Below are positions 13,167 to 25,188 of a stretch of DNA of 64,000 bases, piece by piece. The position numbers were made by a program, and so were the translations under genes. Each line of letters opens with the position of its first letter. The first letter of the stretch is position 1. Source of the DNA: Endocalyx cinctus (taxonomy: Eukaryota; Ascomycota; Sordariomycetes; Amphisphaeriales; Apiosporaceae); the NCBI GenBank assembly GCA_001600455.1, contig BCKC01000010.1, forward strand, positions 1,246,144 through 1,310,143, read 5' to 3'. The notes below the pieces were generated by a model, which saw only the letters and a list, made by a program, of their open reading frames with translations, was not told where the DNA came from and searched no databases.

Positions 13167-15115
13167 ATGCCTCATGCGACTACTGATGAGATTTCCACCC
13201 TTGATGTCGCCATCATTGGCGCCGGTAAGTAGATCTTATCTATTTTCGTCATGGCAATCTTCGAATTAATTAATGGGCGTGGGTAGGATGGTACGGACTG
13301 AAAGCAGCTTCGACGTTGCTAAAATTGGCACCAAGCACGAAGCTTGCCATATTCGACAAATACGACAGCGTGGGCGGAACTTGGTCAAGGGATCGAATCT
13401 ATCCGAACTTGGTAGCCCAAGCCGAATTTGGCTACTTTGTAAGACCCCTGACCACAATCCAACATGGAACATTGTCTAATATCAAAAAAATACTTAGAAT
13501 TATCCTTCTACCCCAATGTCTCGAGATGGTAAGCCAAAGACCAATCTCGTCTCCGGCGACATGATTTGCAATTATCTCGAAAAGTTTGCCGAAGATAATG
13601 ACTTGAAACGTCATATTCGTTTCAATAGCTGGGTCTCCAGCGTTGAGCGAATGACTGAGGGACCCGGCTGGATTCTCGGTGTTAATGGCAGGAGGATCAA
13701 GGCAGCCAAGTTGATATGCGCGGCCGGTGTCACTACGCAAGACATCCCACCAGGCTTTACCGTACAGGACAAGTCTATCCCGGTGAAGCATGTCGTCGAG
13801 TTAGCCAAGGAAACAGCTCATTTTGCGGATGCTGCTAGTAAAGTTCAGCACTTTGTTCTCGTTGGATCCGCAAAGTCTGCCTATGATGCCGCCTATCTCC
13901 TCTGCTCCCTCGGCAAAAAGGTAACGTGGGTGATCCGAGAGGATGGGTCCGGGCCGATGCCCATCATGCCCATCAAGCTTCTGGGTCGCAACTCCATAAC
14001 AATGAGCGCTAGCCGCCTGATGAGTAACCTCAGCCCGTCTCTCATGACCACAGATTCTTATGTGGGTGCCTTCTTTCACCGTACTCGGTTGGGTAGATGG
14101 TTTACGAAGGCGGCTTGGGGTTACATTACCAAAATGGCAGACAAAGCCGCCGGCTTCGGCACAACGGAGAGTCCAACTGAGCTCCTGAAACCCAATATTA
14201 AAGATAACAGGTAAGAGTTCCACTTAAATCCTCCATCTATCACCTCTGCTTACGTATGACGTTCACAGCACATTCTGGTGTGATAGCTCTTTGGGTCTAA
14301 TTACCATGGAAGATTTCTGGAGCACCCTCAGAAAGGGCGACATGACTATAGTTCGAGACAGAGTTGACACTGCCGACTCAAAGGGCATCAGGCTAGTCTC
14401 TGGCAAACGTGTTGATGCTGACTATGTCATTTACGCGACTGGATGGGGTGATCACTTCAGTTTCTTATCTCCGGATCTAAAGGACGAGTTGGGGATCCCC
14501 CAGTACGCTCATTCCGCTGACCCAAGTGCTAGCAAAAACTCGTCGGTGTCAGAGATACCCAAGGGTGATCATAGCACCGACCGGTGGGCTACACACGACA
14601 AGGAGGCGGATGAGACCGTGGATCGGAAACTGCCACTACTAGGGGCTGGTCCTGCGGATTTTGACGGGTGGAAACTTCCAGTCATGCGTCAAAAAGCCAT
14701 CAAGGTGCGCAGGTGGCGATTATACAATCGCATGGTCCCCGTGGGAGCCGACAATAGCATCATAATTCTCGGACAAATACACACAACCCAAACACCAACC
14801 ATCGCCGAGATCCAGGCCTTGTGGGCGGCGGCCTACTTATTGGGACATATCACGCTTCCCGAGCAGCCCGTCATGGTTCGGGAAATTTCTGAGTGGAACG
14901 CGTGGACGCGCAAGCGCTACGCCAGCGTCGGAGAGCGATATCCCTATGCCCTCTTTGACTGGGTTCCCTACCTGGATCGTTTGATGAGGGATTTGGGACT
15001 GAAAACCAACAGACACAATGGGGTTTTGGCTGATTTCTTCTCTCCATATGGGCCTCATTGTTATCACGGTGTAGTGGATGAGTATATAGCTAAGCATGAG
15101 ACGAAGAAGGGTTGA
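13167..15115 (+). CDS. FAD-dependent monooxygenase (FMO-like)
   Basis: Exons 13167-13224, 13287-13438, 13498-14210 and 14269-15115 splice in frame to 589 aa. The first intron splits the FAD-binding motif: IIGAG...WYGL reads as GxGxxG at the N-terminus. It is followed by SVGGTWSRDRIYPNL, the flavin-site signature of FMO and DEP4-like fungal monooxygenases. A second nucleotide-binding loop, LVGSAKSAYDAA, lies mid-protein, and the ATGWG segment follows. It faces the PKS across a shared promoter, so oxygenation (for example epoxidation or Baeyer-Villiger-type chemistry) of the polyketide is the natural inference. Similarity to the depudecin-type monooxygenases is judged from the motif pattern only; substrate and exact reaction cannot be read from the sequence. 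Confidence 0.9.
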
Positions 15116-16354
15116 GGATATCAAGACTGCATTGAGATCAGATTCATTTAGTACGCAAGTAGTAATAGTTTTCAGAGTACTTCCCATTCATTGTTTTCAG
15201 TCGTTAGGGCTGTTAGAACACAATTACACAAATTCCGTCCACCTTAATAGCAATTTTTCTCGCTTTATTCCAACTGCAGTTACTATTCAACCCCTGAATG
15301 CATGGAAATTGCAGCATATTACTTTAAGATAATCCGGTAACAGAGGTACTAAGGATACCAATAAGGGGGATAGTAGAACTCGTTTACAGAAGATCTGTAC
15401 TTATGTGTATCTTACCGAATGTTACGCGTCGTGAGGCTTGTGCTACATTATTTAGTAGACCATGAAGAAGGTGTGCATGAGGAAATCTGATGGCATAATA
15501 CCATACGTATTGTTGCATTTCGTAGAGACAATTGACTTCAACCTCGGCAACACATCTGGTTCCACTAACCTTTCTATCATAGGTAGGCTATAAAAGGCCG
15601 GTGTCCTATAAAGTGATGAAGTGTGGTAACAGTGCGTCCGGAATGGTCTTCCAGAGTCACATAGCATCCCACCGGCATGTCAGGCATGGTTCAATCATAA
15701 GCCGCACGTCACATACATCACACTTATACGATTCCTGCACCGAATAGGACATAGACCTGTGGGGGGAACGTGGACCGTAAAGATTCCATGTATGTTTTAC
15801 CTAGACTTTGTTTAAATGCTTATTACTACCCAATCGTGGTTACACAGCAGCATGCGGAGCTTATCTTTGCACCCCCACAGAGAAGGTCGTGGCGAACGCT
15901 TGGCTGCTGGCAACAATGTCAGTAATGCCTGTTGCCGAGATCGGTCAACTCAGCTAACGATGTTAGAGTTTCATCGAAATCTTACTTGCAGTTTAGTTTC
16001 ATTTTTCTCCTCTTTTTGTGTACATCTCGGTATGTACGAATGGTTCAAAATACAAGGAAAGCATACCCAAAGAGGCACGGTATACGAGTACATAGGAAAG
16101 AATATGTAGTTCTGAAGCCATCGCATTCACTCGAGAGAATATCCATATTCTAAATTGGATGGTGTATTGAAATCTGTACACAAGTTTTAGGTTCCAAACG
16201 AAGTAAATATTACGAGAATGAAGTGTGACAATCAAAAAATACGATTTGTGGAAAGGATATATAAACTGAGTCAACTCAGCGCCGACCAAAGAGAAATGGT
16301 TTATCTCTATAGTTCATATTGAGTTCCCTAAAGCTGCACACATATGAGTCTGTA
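15116..16354. other. Intergenic, no supported gene
   Basis: Between two same-strand genes. Open frames here (for example 15816-16109) lack motifs and codon bias. It presumably contains the promoter of the next hydrolase. Confidence 0.55.
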
Positions 16355-17515
16355 ATGGCATCAACTGCGTTCCCATCGCTCGCCAAGAAGGCGACTTTAT
16401 CCGATGGCACGACTTACGGATATGTTGGATTATCTCCGGTATCGCCGGACAAGCCGTCGTTCCTCTTACTTCATGGCTATCCCAGCTCCTGCTATGATTG
16501 GCGTCGCCAGATATCATCCCTATCTGCTGCAGGCTTTGGTGTTATTGCACCAGACCTGCTGGGATATGGTGACACTGATTCACCCACCAGCGTAATGTCC
16601 TACCGCATGAAGGCCATGTCGGGCCATATAGCAGAGGTCCTAGACAAAGAGGGTGTGTCAAAATGCATCGCTGTGTCACATGACTGGTTCGTTTTCTTGT
16701 GACGCCAAACATACCAAGACAGAGCTTATTTGCATACACAGGGGCGGGGGTCTACTCTCAAGGCTCATAACATATATCCCTGACCGTTTATTGGGGGCTG
16801 TTTTCATCTCTGTTGGCTATGTAGAGCCTGGGCTTGTGTGGGACATTGGTAGGAAACCGGAACACATTTCAAGTCATGAATTCTGACACATGCATCTTTA
16901 GACACTATGCTGTCTCTCACCAAAGAGGCATTTGGCTACGAGACATACGGATATTGGCCATGGCACAACTCAGACGAGGCTGCAAGGGAATGCGATGAGC
17001 ACGTAAGTTCCAAAGCTTCAAATGAAAAATCCGAAGACGATCATTATACTGAATCAAAATAGCCTAAGTCTGTTTTTAGTCTCATCTATCCAAAAGACCC
17101 TGCCGATTGGAAGATCAACTTCGCACCCCTGGGTGCAGCACAGGACTATGTCCGCTGGGGGAAGGTGGATGAACTTCCGTCTTGGTACAGCGAAGCAGAA
17201 TATAAGATGCGAGATAGCATCCTGTCCAAGGGTTATTCTGGTCCCTTGAATTGGTATAAGGCAGCGATGCGGGGTATCAATCTACCAGACGAGGAATGTT
17301 TTGCTGAAGAGGACAAGTCATTCGACGTTCCAACGTTATTGGTAGTCAGTGATCTCGACTACGTAACTCGCGCTGATATGCAAAGTCAAAATACTTTGAA
17401 GTGGTCAAAGCGCCTCCGAATCGAGATGGTGAAGAATACGGGGCACTGGATTCCCCTGGAACGACCGAATGAACTACATAACTTACTTCAAGGGTTTGCC
17501 GGTGAAGTTGCCTGA
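16355..17515 (+). CDS. Alpha/beta-hydrolase, epoxide hydrolase type (second copy)
   Basis: Four exons (16355-16686, 16742-16848, 16902-17002, 17063-17515) give 330 aa. HGYPSS supplies the oxyanion hole (His40). The nucleophile elbow reads SHDWGG across intron 1 with Asp110, so the first Gly of the usual GHDWG is Ser. The relay acid is probably in VVSDLDYV and the His is in NTGHWIPLERP. The first intron uses a less common GTTCGT donor. It belongs to the same broad family as the hydrolase at 2995 but is diverged and differs in intron number, so it is not a recent duplicate. Position between the FMO and the regulator puts it inside the PKS cluster. The ATG at 16355 is chosen because the frame upstream lacks another ATG. 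Confidence 0.87.
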
Positions 17516-18429
17516 TTTAGATCCACCCGTATTCAGGTGCATGGTGATGCATTGGAATACGGCCCGGCCCGTATGTTGTCATGGTCTAATGTAGTGTAAT
17601 CTTGAATTATATCCTCTTATCTATCACATGCTACAGTACTAAATCTAATCTGGGAATCCGAAATAAGCTACTATGAATTCACATTACCCCTATTTCTTGT
17701 ATTTTATTAGCCGGGATAACGAGGCCCGAATCTGACATAAGTACGATGTCTCTAGTTATCAGGTGCTGTCAGGGAAACTAACAGGATCGCTATAGTGGAG
17801 ACCGGATACATGAATATGCGTTTAAAGGGGGGCTAGCCCCCTTTCTGTCTATTTAAACCGAGACCATCCGAGATGATGAAAAACTATAGAGAATACAACC
17901 TAACCTACTTTTGTTCGTTTGATTGTTCCAATAGAGATCGGGTATCGGAGGGAGAGCTCCTCCGAGTCCTACGAAAATTCCAAGCCATTGTACCCAGTAT
18001 ACCCCGCAAATACTTACCTACCTAGGCTTCCTAGGTGATTTATAATACAGTCACGGGTTTGATCCTACATTCTGAGATTCCTACCTCGCTCGTATAGCCT
18101 ACCGTAACAACCTACCATACTCTTCACAGGCACTTCCAAGCTGTTCTACAAGCCAATATATGCAAAACTTTCAAGCACGTCATAGAAATAATTGATCTTT
18201 ATACATGGTAATGACTAGTTGGAAGCTATAGGACGCGGAAGATCCCATGTTACAATCCAATGCCTCCTTGCAAGGTGAAGTTGTTCAACAAAATGCTACT
18301 GGCAATCCATCGCATGACGTTCAGGGGCACAATATCGGATAAAATCAACCCCTTTTCAATCTTCAATGTTATGCGATAATACTTTGATTACTCTAAAAAG
18401 TTATGGAATCAAACTTCGATTGTGCCGTA
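17516..18429. other. Intergenic, no supported gene
   Basis: Contains a G/C-armed inverted repeat at 17824-17844 and an imperfect palindrome built on CCTAGG at 18020-18036. No coding exon is recognised. Confidence 0.55.
17824..17844. repeat. Near-perfect inverted repeat (hairpin)
   Basis: AAAGGGGGGCTAGCCCCCTTT folds on itself around a central CTAG with one unpaired G. It lies 0.3 kb beyond the hydrolase stop codon. It could stabilise a 3' end or be incidental. Confidence 0.5.
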
Positions 18430-18612
18430 ATGTCGCATGATTCTGCAGTTGGTGGAGGGAGGCAGAGACGTCGGTCAGGGCCACGAAGGAAGACAGGTGA
18501 GCTCGCCACATGGCAGTGCACTGTCCTTCTATACTCAAGTTTTGCATTCCTGCTAATTTAATATTACTTGAAATGGTCAGGTTGGTCAGTATTATTCCCG
18601 TGCAGATTTGGA

Positions 18613-18643
<31 letters not shown>

Positions 18644-20211
18644 GACCTTTTTTTGACGGAAATAACAGCTACACATGCAAGTCTCGTCATACTCATTGCG
18701 ATGAGAAAAAGCCAGTGTGTAGGAACTGCGAGCGTCTAAACCTTCCCTGCCGACAATTTGAATTCATCGTCCGCTCTAGCTGGTGTCCAACTGACACAGC
18801 TGTTCAAGAACATCCTTCAACTGAGCTAAGTCCCACAGATACGAGCCATGTCGATTCGACGATAGAGTCAACCTCGCCAACTTCTGCCTTAAGCCCTAGT
18901 ACTTCCTTTTCGCTTTCGTCAACCCAGTCTACCCCAAGACAAACTCCCATTCCCCTCAATGTAGAAATAGCGCATCTCCTCTCAATCTACGCGACTAGTT
19001 TAGCGACTTGGATGGACATATTCGACCACAATCGCTCCTATCAGTGTGAGGTTCCGCGTCGCTGCCTCACCTCGGCACTTCTGACAAAATGCGTTTGCGC
19101 TTTTACTGCTAAGCATCTGAGCCAACTACCGTCAGGCGAGATTTGGTCCGCCCGCGCCGTCCACTACTATGGCGACTCGCTACGCTTGTTGATTCAACAC
19201 CTAGACAGCAGTCCCGGGTCAACCCAAGGTGACGCGCTTACTGCAAATATGCTTCTCTCCAGTTACGAGATGTTGGACGCCCATGGTCGCGAGCACCAGC
19301 GTCATCTTAGTGGCGCATCGACCCTCATTCGAATTCACGGCATTGACGCCCGATCCCAAGGCATAGACGGGGCAAACTTCTGGATATATGTCCGACATGA
19401 GGTCACCATTGCTTTGGAAAACGAGACGCCCCTGCAGTTCGCACCAGATGAATGGAACGTCGAGTTTCAACGGGGCGAGACTGACGAAGACGCCTTGGGG
19501 AACCAACTCATGTGGCTTGTTGCTAGAACTGTTCACCTTCTCTATAGCTCTGAAGTACTTTCGACTCTAGATAGCGCTCTTGAAAGTATCCATAAAGAAG
19601 CGGTCGAATGGTTTGAGAATCTTCCCATCTCATTCCAAGCGGTTCACTATGGCCAGACTAGTGACATTGGATTCACTAAAGTCTATCTTTCTGTACCTGC
19701 AGCTGGTGAGTTATCGGTATACACGTCAGAAAACTGAACAATGGACGCTAAAATTTTACGTTTCGGGACGAAGCCGCTGCTATGATGTGGTACCATCTTC
19801 TTTTTATCCTTCTCGGCGCCGAAACTACATCACAGTACCCTTCGCGTATTTATCAGGTGAGCGTTAAGATGTTCGTCCTTATAGGTTTGACTAGACTAAC
19901 GAAAATCGATAGGTTCAAAATCACGCCATCGAGATTTCCAATCTTGCTGTATCGGAATTACCCGATAGTGTTCGCGGATTTTCCGGTCAGCCGTTATTTT
20001 TTGGTGTGTTCTGAGCCGATGCTACCGACGACTCCTCGTGCAATCTGAAAACGAGCTAATTTTCATATGATACGTAGCCGCCAAACACATCAGTGGGATC
20101 GGAAAGAAAACAAAGCTCTGGGCATTGCTAGACGACCTGGAAATACGGTGCGGCCTCAAAACCCGAGGTCGAGTGCAGAAATTGCAGCAGCTGGCTGAGT
20201 CGACTGGCTGA
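18430..20211 (+). CDS. Zn2Cys6 transcription factor, frame broken at first splice junction
   Basis: The N-terminal exon 18430-18496 reads MSHDSAVGGGRQ, then basic residues ending RRKTG, as in fungal zinc clusters just before the first Cys. Exon 2 (18669-19705) opens YTCKSRHTHCDEKKPVC and continues RNCERLNLPC, supplying five of six cluster cysteines. The only visible donor (GTGAGC, phase 1) and acceptor (AACAG at 18668) join one nucleotide out of frame, and the first Cys cannot be formed. Downstream exons 19774-19856, 19913-20003 and 20078-20211 all splice cleanly, including the usual PLFFAAK motif, and end in TGA. Location inside the cluster suggests a pathway regulator. It is either a recent pseudogene, a sequence error, or a gene with an unseen microexon. 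Confidence 0.7.
18612..18640. repeat. A29 homopolymer inside the regulator's first intron
   Basis: 29 consecutive A residues, 28 nt before the acceptor used by exon 2. Such runs are prone to length errors. Confidence 0.95.
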
Positions 20212-20736
20212 TCGGTACCATGATATCGATATACCATTCACGAACTTTCTCAAGCCCTTTGTCTACTGAATGACCTTAGGATATACTGTCTGACATGACA
20301 CTTCAAACTTTACTACTTACCTTCAAAAAAGATTCCCTCTTAATATATATCATCGTTCTTTAATATTTCTAGCAGCTCCTATAAATCTCATTATATGATA
20401 CTTAGGCATATAAAAAGAACCAGCTAATAGATTTGTGTTTAAGCGTGAAGATTGGACTGGTTCAGTGTTGCGTTTTCCATTTCTCAAGCGTGGTTTTCTA
20501 TATAGCGGCTGGGAGCTGTAGGTGGCGCAGTCTGAAATAACAGGGCTATCGTACGCCAGATGTACCTATCAAGAGTTAGTAAGGTATCAACCTGGCATAA
20601 TAATGATCATACTGACCATACTGGTCAAAGGCTTATATTAACTTGGATTGGAAAATGTGTAATGTGATAGTATTAAGTTGAAAAATATGTTGGACGTGAG
20701 CGATAAAATTGAAATTGTCATGTCGGACAGTGCATC
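20212..20736. other. Intergenic between convergent genes
   Basis: 3' regions of the regulator and the P450. A+T-rich; nothing recognised. Confidence 0.55.
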
Positions 20737-22382
20737 CTAAGGTTGTACTCGTCTCCAAACTTTCAGGGGCAGTTCGCGCGGCCACATATTGAAGAATTCG
20801 TCCCACTCAAGTTCCCAATCCGGACTTTCTAGAGCGAACTCGTACCTACGCAACAAAGTTGCCAGGTATATAGTCTGGACTAGGATGGTCACGCTTTTGC
20901 CCATGCACATCCTGGATCCCATGGTAAAGACGAGATACACGTCTAGCATTCTCTTTAGTTGATCTTCTCCTTTCATTAGCCATCTCTCAGGCTTGTATGC
21001 GTCAGGCTCGGGAAAAATATTGGGATCACGCTGTGCCGTATAAGCAGAAATGCTGACAACAGTACCGCCAGGTACCGTCACACCACTGACGGTATACGTG
21101 CTTTCGGGAGGAGTCTTCCGAGGAAGATCGCCGGCCACGCTGGGTGCTAATCTCTGGGCCTCGTCGATGCAAGCCTTGAGGTATGGGAGCGACCTGACTT
21201 TGGACCATTGTGCGACGACCTCGTTGGGGCCAAATGCCGCGTCAATTTCGGCACGGGCACGCTGCATGGCGTGAGGATGTTTGACTAAGTAATATAGCGT
21301 GTTTGCCAACGAACTACCAATCCCGTCGATAGCACCGGTGACTATGGTATACCGGTCAGTCTTCACTTTTGTTCATGTCAACATAAATATTACTTACAAA
21401 TCTGATCCATCTCAGCCACTTTGTCCGCTTGAGTCACATTAGGTACTTCGCCCGTCCTGACGTTCTGCAGGACTGGCTGGATGAGATCATCAAGAGCCTC
21501 GCCGCTGTCAAAGCGCATGATCCGATCGGTGACGAGTTGAGTCAAAAAGTCGCGCCAGTGCTCACCGTGCGTCCGTGCTTTGGCATACCATGGCGAAACG
21601 AAGCCACTTAACTTCTGGAGCATTGGAAATCTCACGGTATCCCAGACCAAGGTAGCTACCGCGCTGTTGTTGCCTCGGTTGCTTTCGATGGCTCTGATGA
21701 CAGTCTTTGATCCGTCTGTCTTGCGTAGCTCAAACACATCAGATCCTTTCTCAGTAAAACCCAGTTCTGCGCTGATCCCGATTCTTCCCATGCAATCGAA
21801 TGAGAATAGAAGTGCCCATTTGTTGCCGTCGAATAGGAGGTCTTGCTTGGCGGGTATCTGCCCTGGAAGTAGCTTAGATGTACATAAGGCATCCATCTTG
21901 GCAATGAGAGTTTCAGCTAGTGAGCTGATCTTGGTCTCCCAGAGATCCCAGTTCTTAGGACCGTAGGAAGCAGAGACCATGTGTCGCCTTTCCGAGTGAT
22001 AGGCTTTGCTGGTTATGTTCACTAGGTTCTGGCCGCCTTTCTGAAGGACGTAGTAGAGATCATTTTTGTATAGGGGAGATTTTTGTCCGTATATGGGTTT
22101 CACAGCAGCCGAGGTACTGAAAGAGAGCCAATCTGGTGCAAGGCGTATAACAGGACCCTTCTTTTGATGGAGTTCATGTAACCGCCGCGAGCGGTGAAGT
22201 TTGTGCTCGCGTCCCATCTCCCAGTTATAAGCTAAGGGGGTGATACCGGAGAGGAAGTTCTGCGTAGGGTATTTTCGGAAACCTCTAGTATCTCGAAGGT
22301 ACTCGATGATAGGCCACGCGGCTGTAAGGAGTATGATGCCAGGGACTGCAATAAGAAACGGTATCAGCATATCATTAAACAT
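20737..22382 (-). CDS. Cytochrome P450 monooxygenase (cluster)
   Basis: Exons 22382-21398 and 21341-20737 (56-nt intron, GTAAGT...TAG) give 529 aa. A hydrophobic N-terminal anchor (LIPFLIAVPGIILLTAAW) predicts an ER membrane protein. The I-helix reads TGAIDGIGSS, an atypical form of AGxxT. EAQR is the ExxR motif, KPERW the PERF-like motif, and FTMGSRMCMG the heme loop with the axial Cys. The pattern resembles fungal CYPs of the benzoate hydroxylase/pisatin demethylase group. It is divergent from the MFS gene across a 0.54 kb promoter and inside the PKS cluster, so a tailoring oxidation is likely; its regiochemistry is unknown. The ATG at 22382 is the first in frame. Confidence 0.92.
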
Positions 22383-22918
22383 AGTGTTCAGATTTCTTGT
22401 GAATAACAAGACAAAACAAGTCTTCGAGGCAATCGCTTAAAGCTATTAACAATAAAGACGCGGGCTCACAGGTTGATAACGTACAAATACTTGACGGCAT
22501 TGAAATTGATGACTTCGGCCTGCCTAAATACCTGACGCCTCTCCTCTTGGCACACTCTTTTTGGCAAAATATTAGGCTTCATATTGGACTACATTCAATA
22601 AACCATTGTTACACAATGAGAACAGCATCGTCAAAAACTTGTCGTGTAGCAATTATTGCCGAAGGCCCCCACTACACGCGTGAGTATTTCCTAATTGGGA
22701 AATGTAGACGATGATTCGGGAGTGCTCTGCTCACCAACTTACCGAATAGGGAAATTATTACTCGTCAAGAGGATGCAGGTTATGGTGTTGGTTAGTGGTC
22801 TGTGCATTTATTGATATTTCATGTTTAAAGTACATAGGTATTTTCCTGACCGACTCAAACATCAAATTCTTTCCGCCTCATTACGATTTTATTTCTCCAA
22901 TGACCAAAAAAAAAAAAC
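22383..22918. promoter_or_regulatory. Divergent promoter between P450 and MFS transporter
   Basis: 536 nt between opposing start codons. A short frame from ATG 22617 ends at a GTGAGT donor-like site but has no partner exon. An A12 run directly precedes the MFS start. Confidence 0.45.
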
Positions 22919-24602
22919 ATGGGACTCTCCAAATTGTTACAGCGGCCTCGGCGCTATATCGTCGTGAGCCTTCTCTGTGCCTTGAGCGGCTTCTCCTTCG
23001 GCATAGAAACTAGCATCATAGGGCCCGTTATCGTCATGGATGAGTTCCGGCGTACCATTGGCGGCAGTTCCCAGGCGACCGTCCAAGGGCTGATCGTCTC
23101 GTCGCTCATCCTCGCCTCCGCAATCTCATCGCTTGGCGCGGGGAGATTGGCCGATGCAGTCGGCCGCGTATATGGGATCTGCATCGGCACGTTCATATTC
23201 TTCATCGGCGCGGCTCTTCAAGCGGGATCCGTGAACCTCGCCATGTTCATCGTCGGACGCGTCGTCGAGGGCATTGGCGAGGGCCTCTACGTCGGCCCGA
23301 TGATTGTGTAAGCCCCGTGTGCTCGTCAACGCTTCACCAAAAGCTCGTGACTGACTGTGCTAAAATATAGATACATATGTGAGATCTCGGCAGCGAGGCA
23401 TCGGGCCGCTCTTACGACGGCGCCCCAGCTGCTTCACACTCTAGGCCTAGTGGTCGGCTTCTTCACCTGCTACGGCACGACCAACATCCCGTCGTCCTTC
23501 TCGTGGAGGCTGCCGTTCATGATCCTGGCCATTTACTCTCTGGCTTTCACCGGCATGGCCCTCACCGTTCTGCCCAGCTCACCGCGCTGGCTGAGCTTAC
23601 ACGGCAGGGACGCCGAAGCGGCAGCCGTCTGGGAGTACCTTGAAATTGATCCCGAAGATCGGGAGAAGATCATTAGCGCACAGGAGGACAGAGATTCAAC
23701 CGGAGATGAATTTAAAGGCAACGTGTTCGAGAAAGAGGCAGCAAATAGCGACCAGCGGAAACCAGCTGCTGAGAAAACCAAAGAGCCGAAGCCAGTGCCC
23801 AAGCAGGCCACCATAACAGAGGCGTTTTCCTCCCCCCACACTCGACCGCAACTCCTCTTTGCCCTTTTCCTGATGGGAATGAACCAGCTGAGCGGTGTCG
23901 ATGGCGTCTTGTTCGTAAGTCAAACGGCAATTGAAATACACGTACGCTATGTGCGGTGGTCATGGCCTATATACTGACAAAAGCAAAACAAAATCGTGGT
24001 GATAGTATGCCCCTCTGCTATTTCAACAAGCCGGCCTCTCCACAGACCAGTCCAGCTTCCTCGCCTCGGGCGTTTCGGGAATCCTCATCTTCGCCGTGAC
24101 GGTCCCGGCGACCATATGGGCCGACGGCTGGGGCCGGCGCCCCAGCATCGTGCTCGGCGGAATCGCCCTGGCCGTTCTAATGTTCCTCATCGGCGGGCTG
24201 TACGCGGGCGGAACCGTTCGGTCCGGGGGCGGCTCCGCCGGCAACTGGGTCGTCATCGTCGCAATATACGTCTACGTGGTGATATACTGCGTCAGCTGGG
24301 CGGTCCACATCAAGGTATACGCGGCCGAGATCCAGCCGAAGCGGACGAGGGCCACGGCTACGGGCATGGCCTACTTCAGCTATAGCCTGTCCAACTTCAC
24401 GGTGGCGCTCATCACGCCCATATTACTCGCCACCACCGTATACGGCGCCTACTTCCTCTTCGGTGCCTGTCTCCTTCTGACCAGTATCGTCTGCTGGCTG
24501 TTCATGCCGGAGACGAGGAATAGGAGCTTAGACGAGCTCGAGGAGGCTTTTCAGAACAAGACCCGATTCCTGGGTTTAAAAGGACCGACTCCTGACGTAT
24601 AA
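22919..24602 (+). CDS. MFS transporter, sugar-transporter family
   Basis: Exons 22919-23307, 23371-23914 and 24006-24602 give 509 aa with about twelve membrane segments. Family signatures are GRLADAVGR after TM2, VVEGIGEGLYVGP, LPSSPRWL before the central loop, NQLSGVDGVLFYAP after it, DGWGRRPS and a C-terminal PETRNRSLDELEE. The central cytosolic loop is long and charged (about residues 230-280). The family normally moves hexoses or related polyols; members found in polyketide clusters may import a precursor or export product. It shares a promoter with the P450. Exon junctions are supported by in-frame continuity through conserved motifs (VYICEIS, GVLFYAP). Confidence 0.92.
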
Positions 24603-25188
24603 GCTAGGGATCGTGGGTATAAATATTTGCTAGGTTTCTGGTGGGTATGGATGGAATGGGAAAACGGAGCAATGAGATGTATTTAAGTGAATGGTTTGCT
24701 TTAGAAGACACCAAGTACCTAGAATATTAAGGGGTAGAGTGATGAGTAACAGAGGACAAGCTTGCAGACCACAGGAAATCTTGGGTCTCGGGCGCAGCTT
24801 AAGTTTACAAATTAAAACGGGGAACATCAAGCCTCTATAGAGTATAGTCATAATCCCTCAGTTCAGCTATGTAGTGCACGTCACAAACTCCCCTACCATG
24901 CCATACTCTTGAAACTCCTGACGTAATGCTGACATGTTAATCGTCCAGGATTATCCGTTCAGCTCGTTTTCAAAACAAGTAACATGAACTTGGCTGTGGA
25001 GATCTCGAGATATTGAATGATTATCTAATTCAAATCAGTTTAGGCAGCGACTCTGAAAAGTGATGTTGTTGACCGCTAGAAATTTTACTTTCAATATCAC
25101 TCCAGATACCAAATTTTCTACGCTTTTTTCTAAATCAATCAATTCGTGGGTGCTTAAACTCGGTCTTACTTCCAAAAGTAACATAAAA
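24603..25188. other. Intergenic, no supported gene
   Basis: Contains the MFS 3' region and the upstream region of the next hydrolase. Nothing recognised. Confidence 0.55.

Noticed and set aside
22617..22680. ATG-led 21-codon stretch ending at a GTGAGT donor upstream of the MFS gene
   Set aside because: It looked like a first exon, but no acceptor joins it in frame to the MFS gene, which has its own good start.
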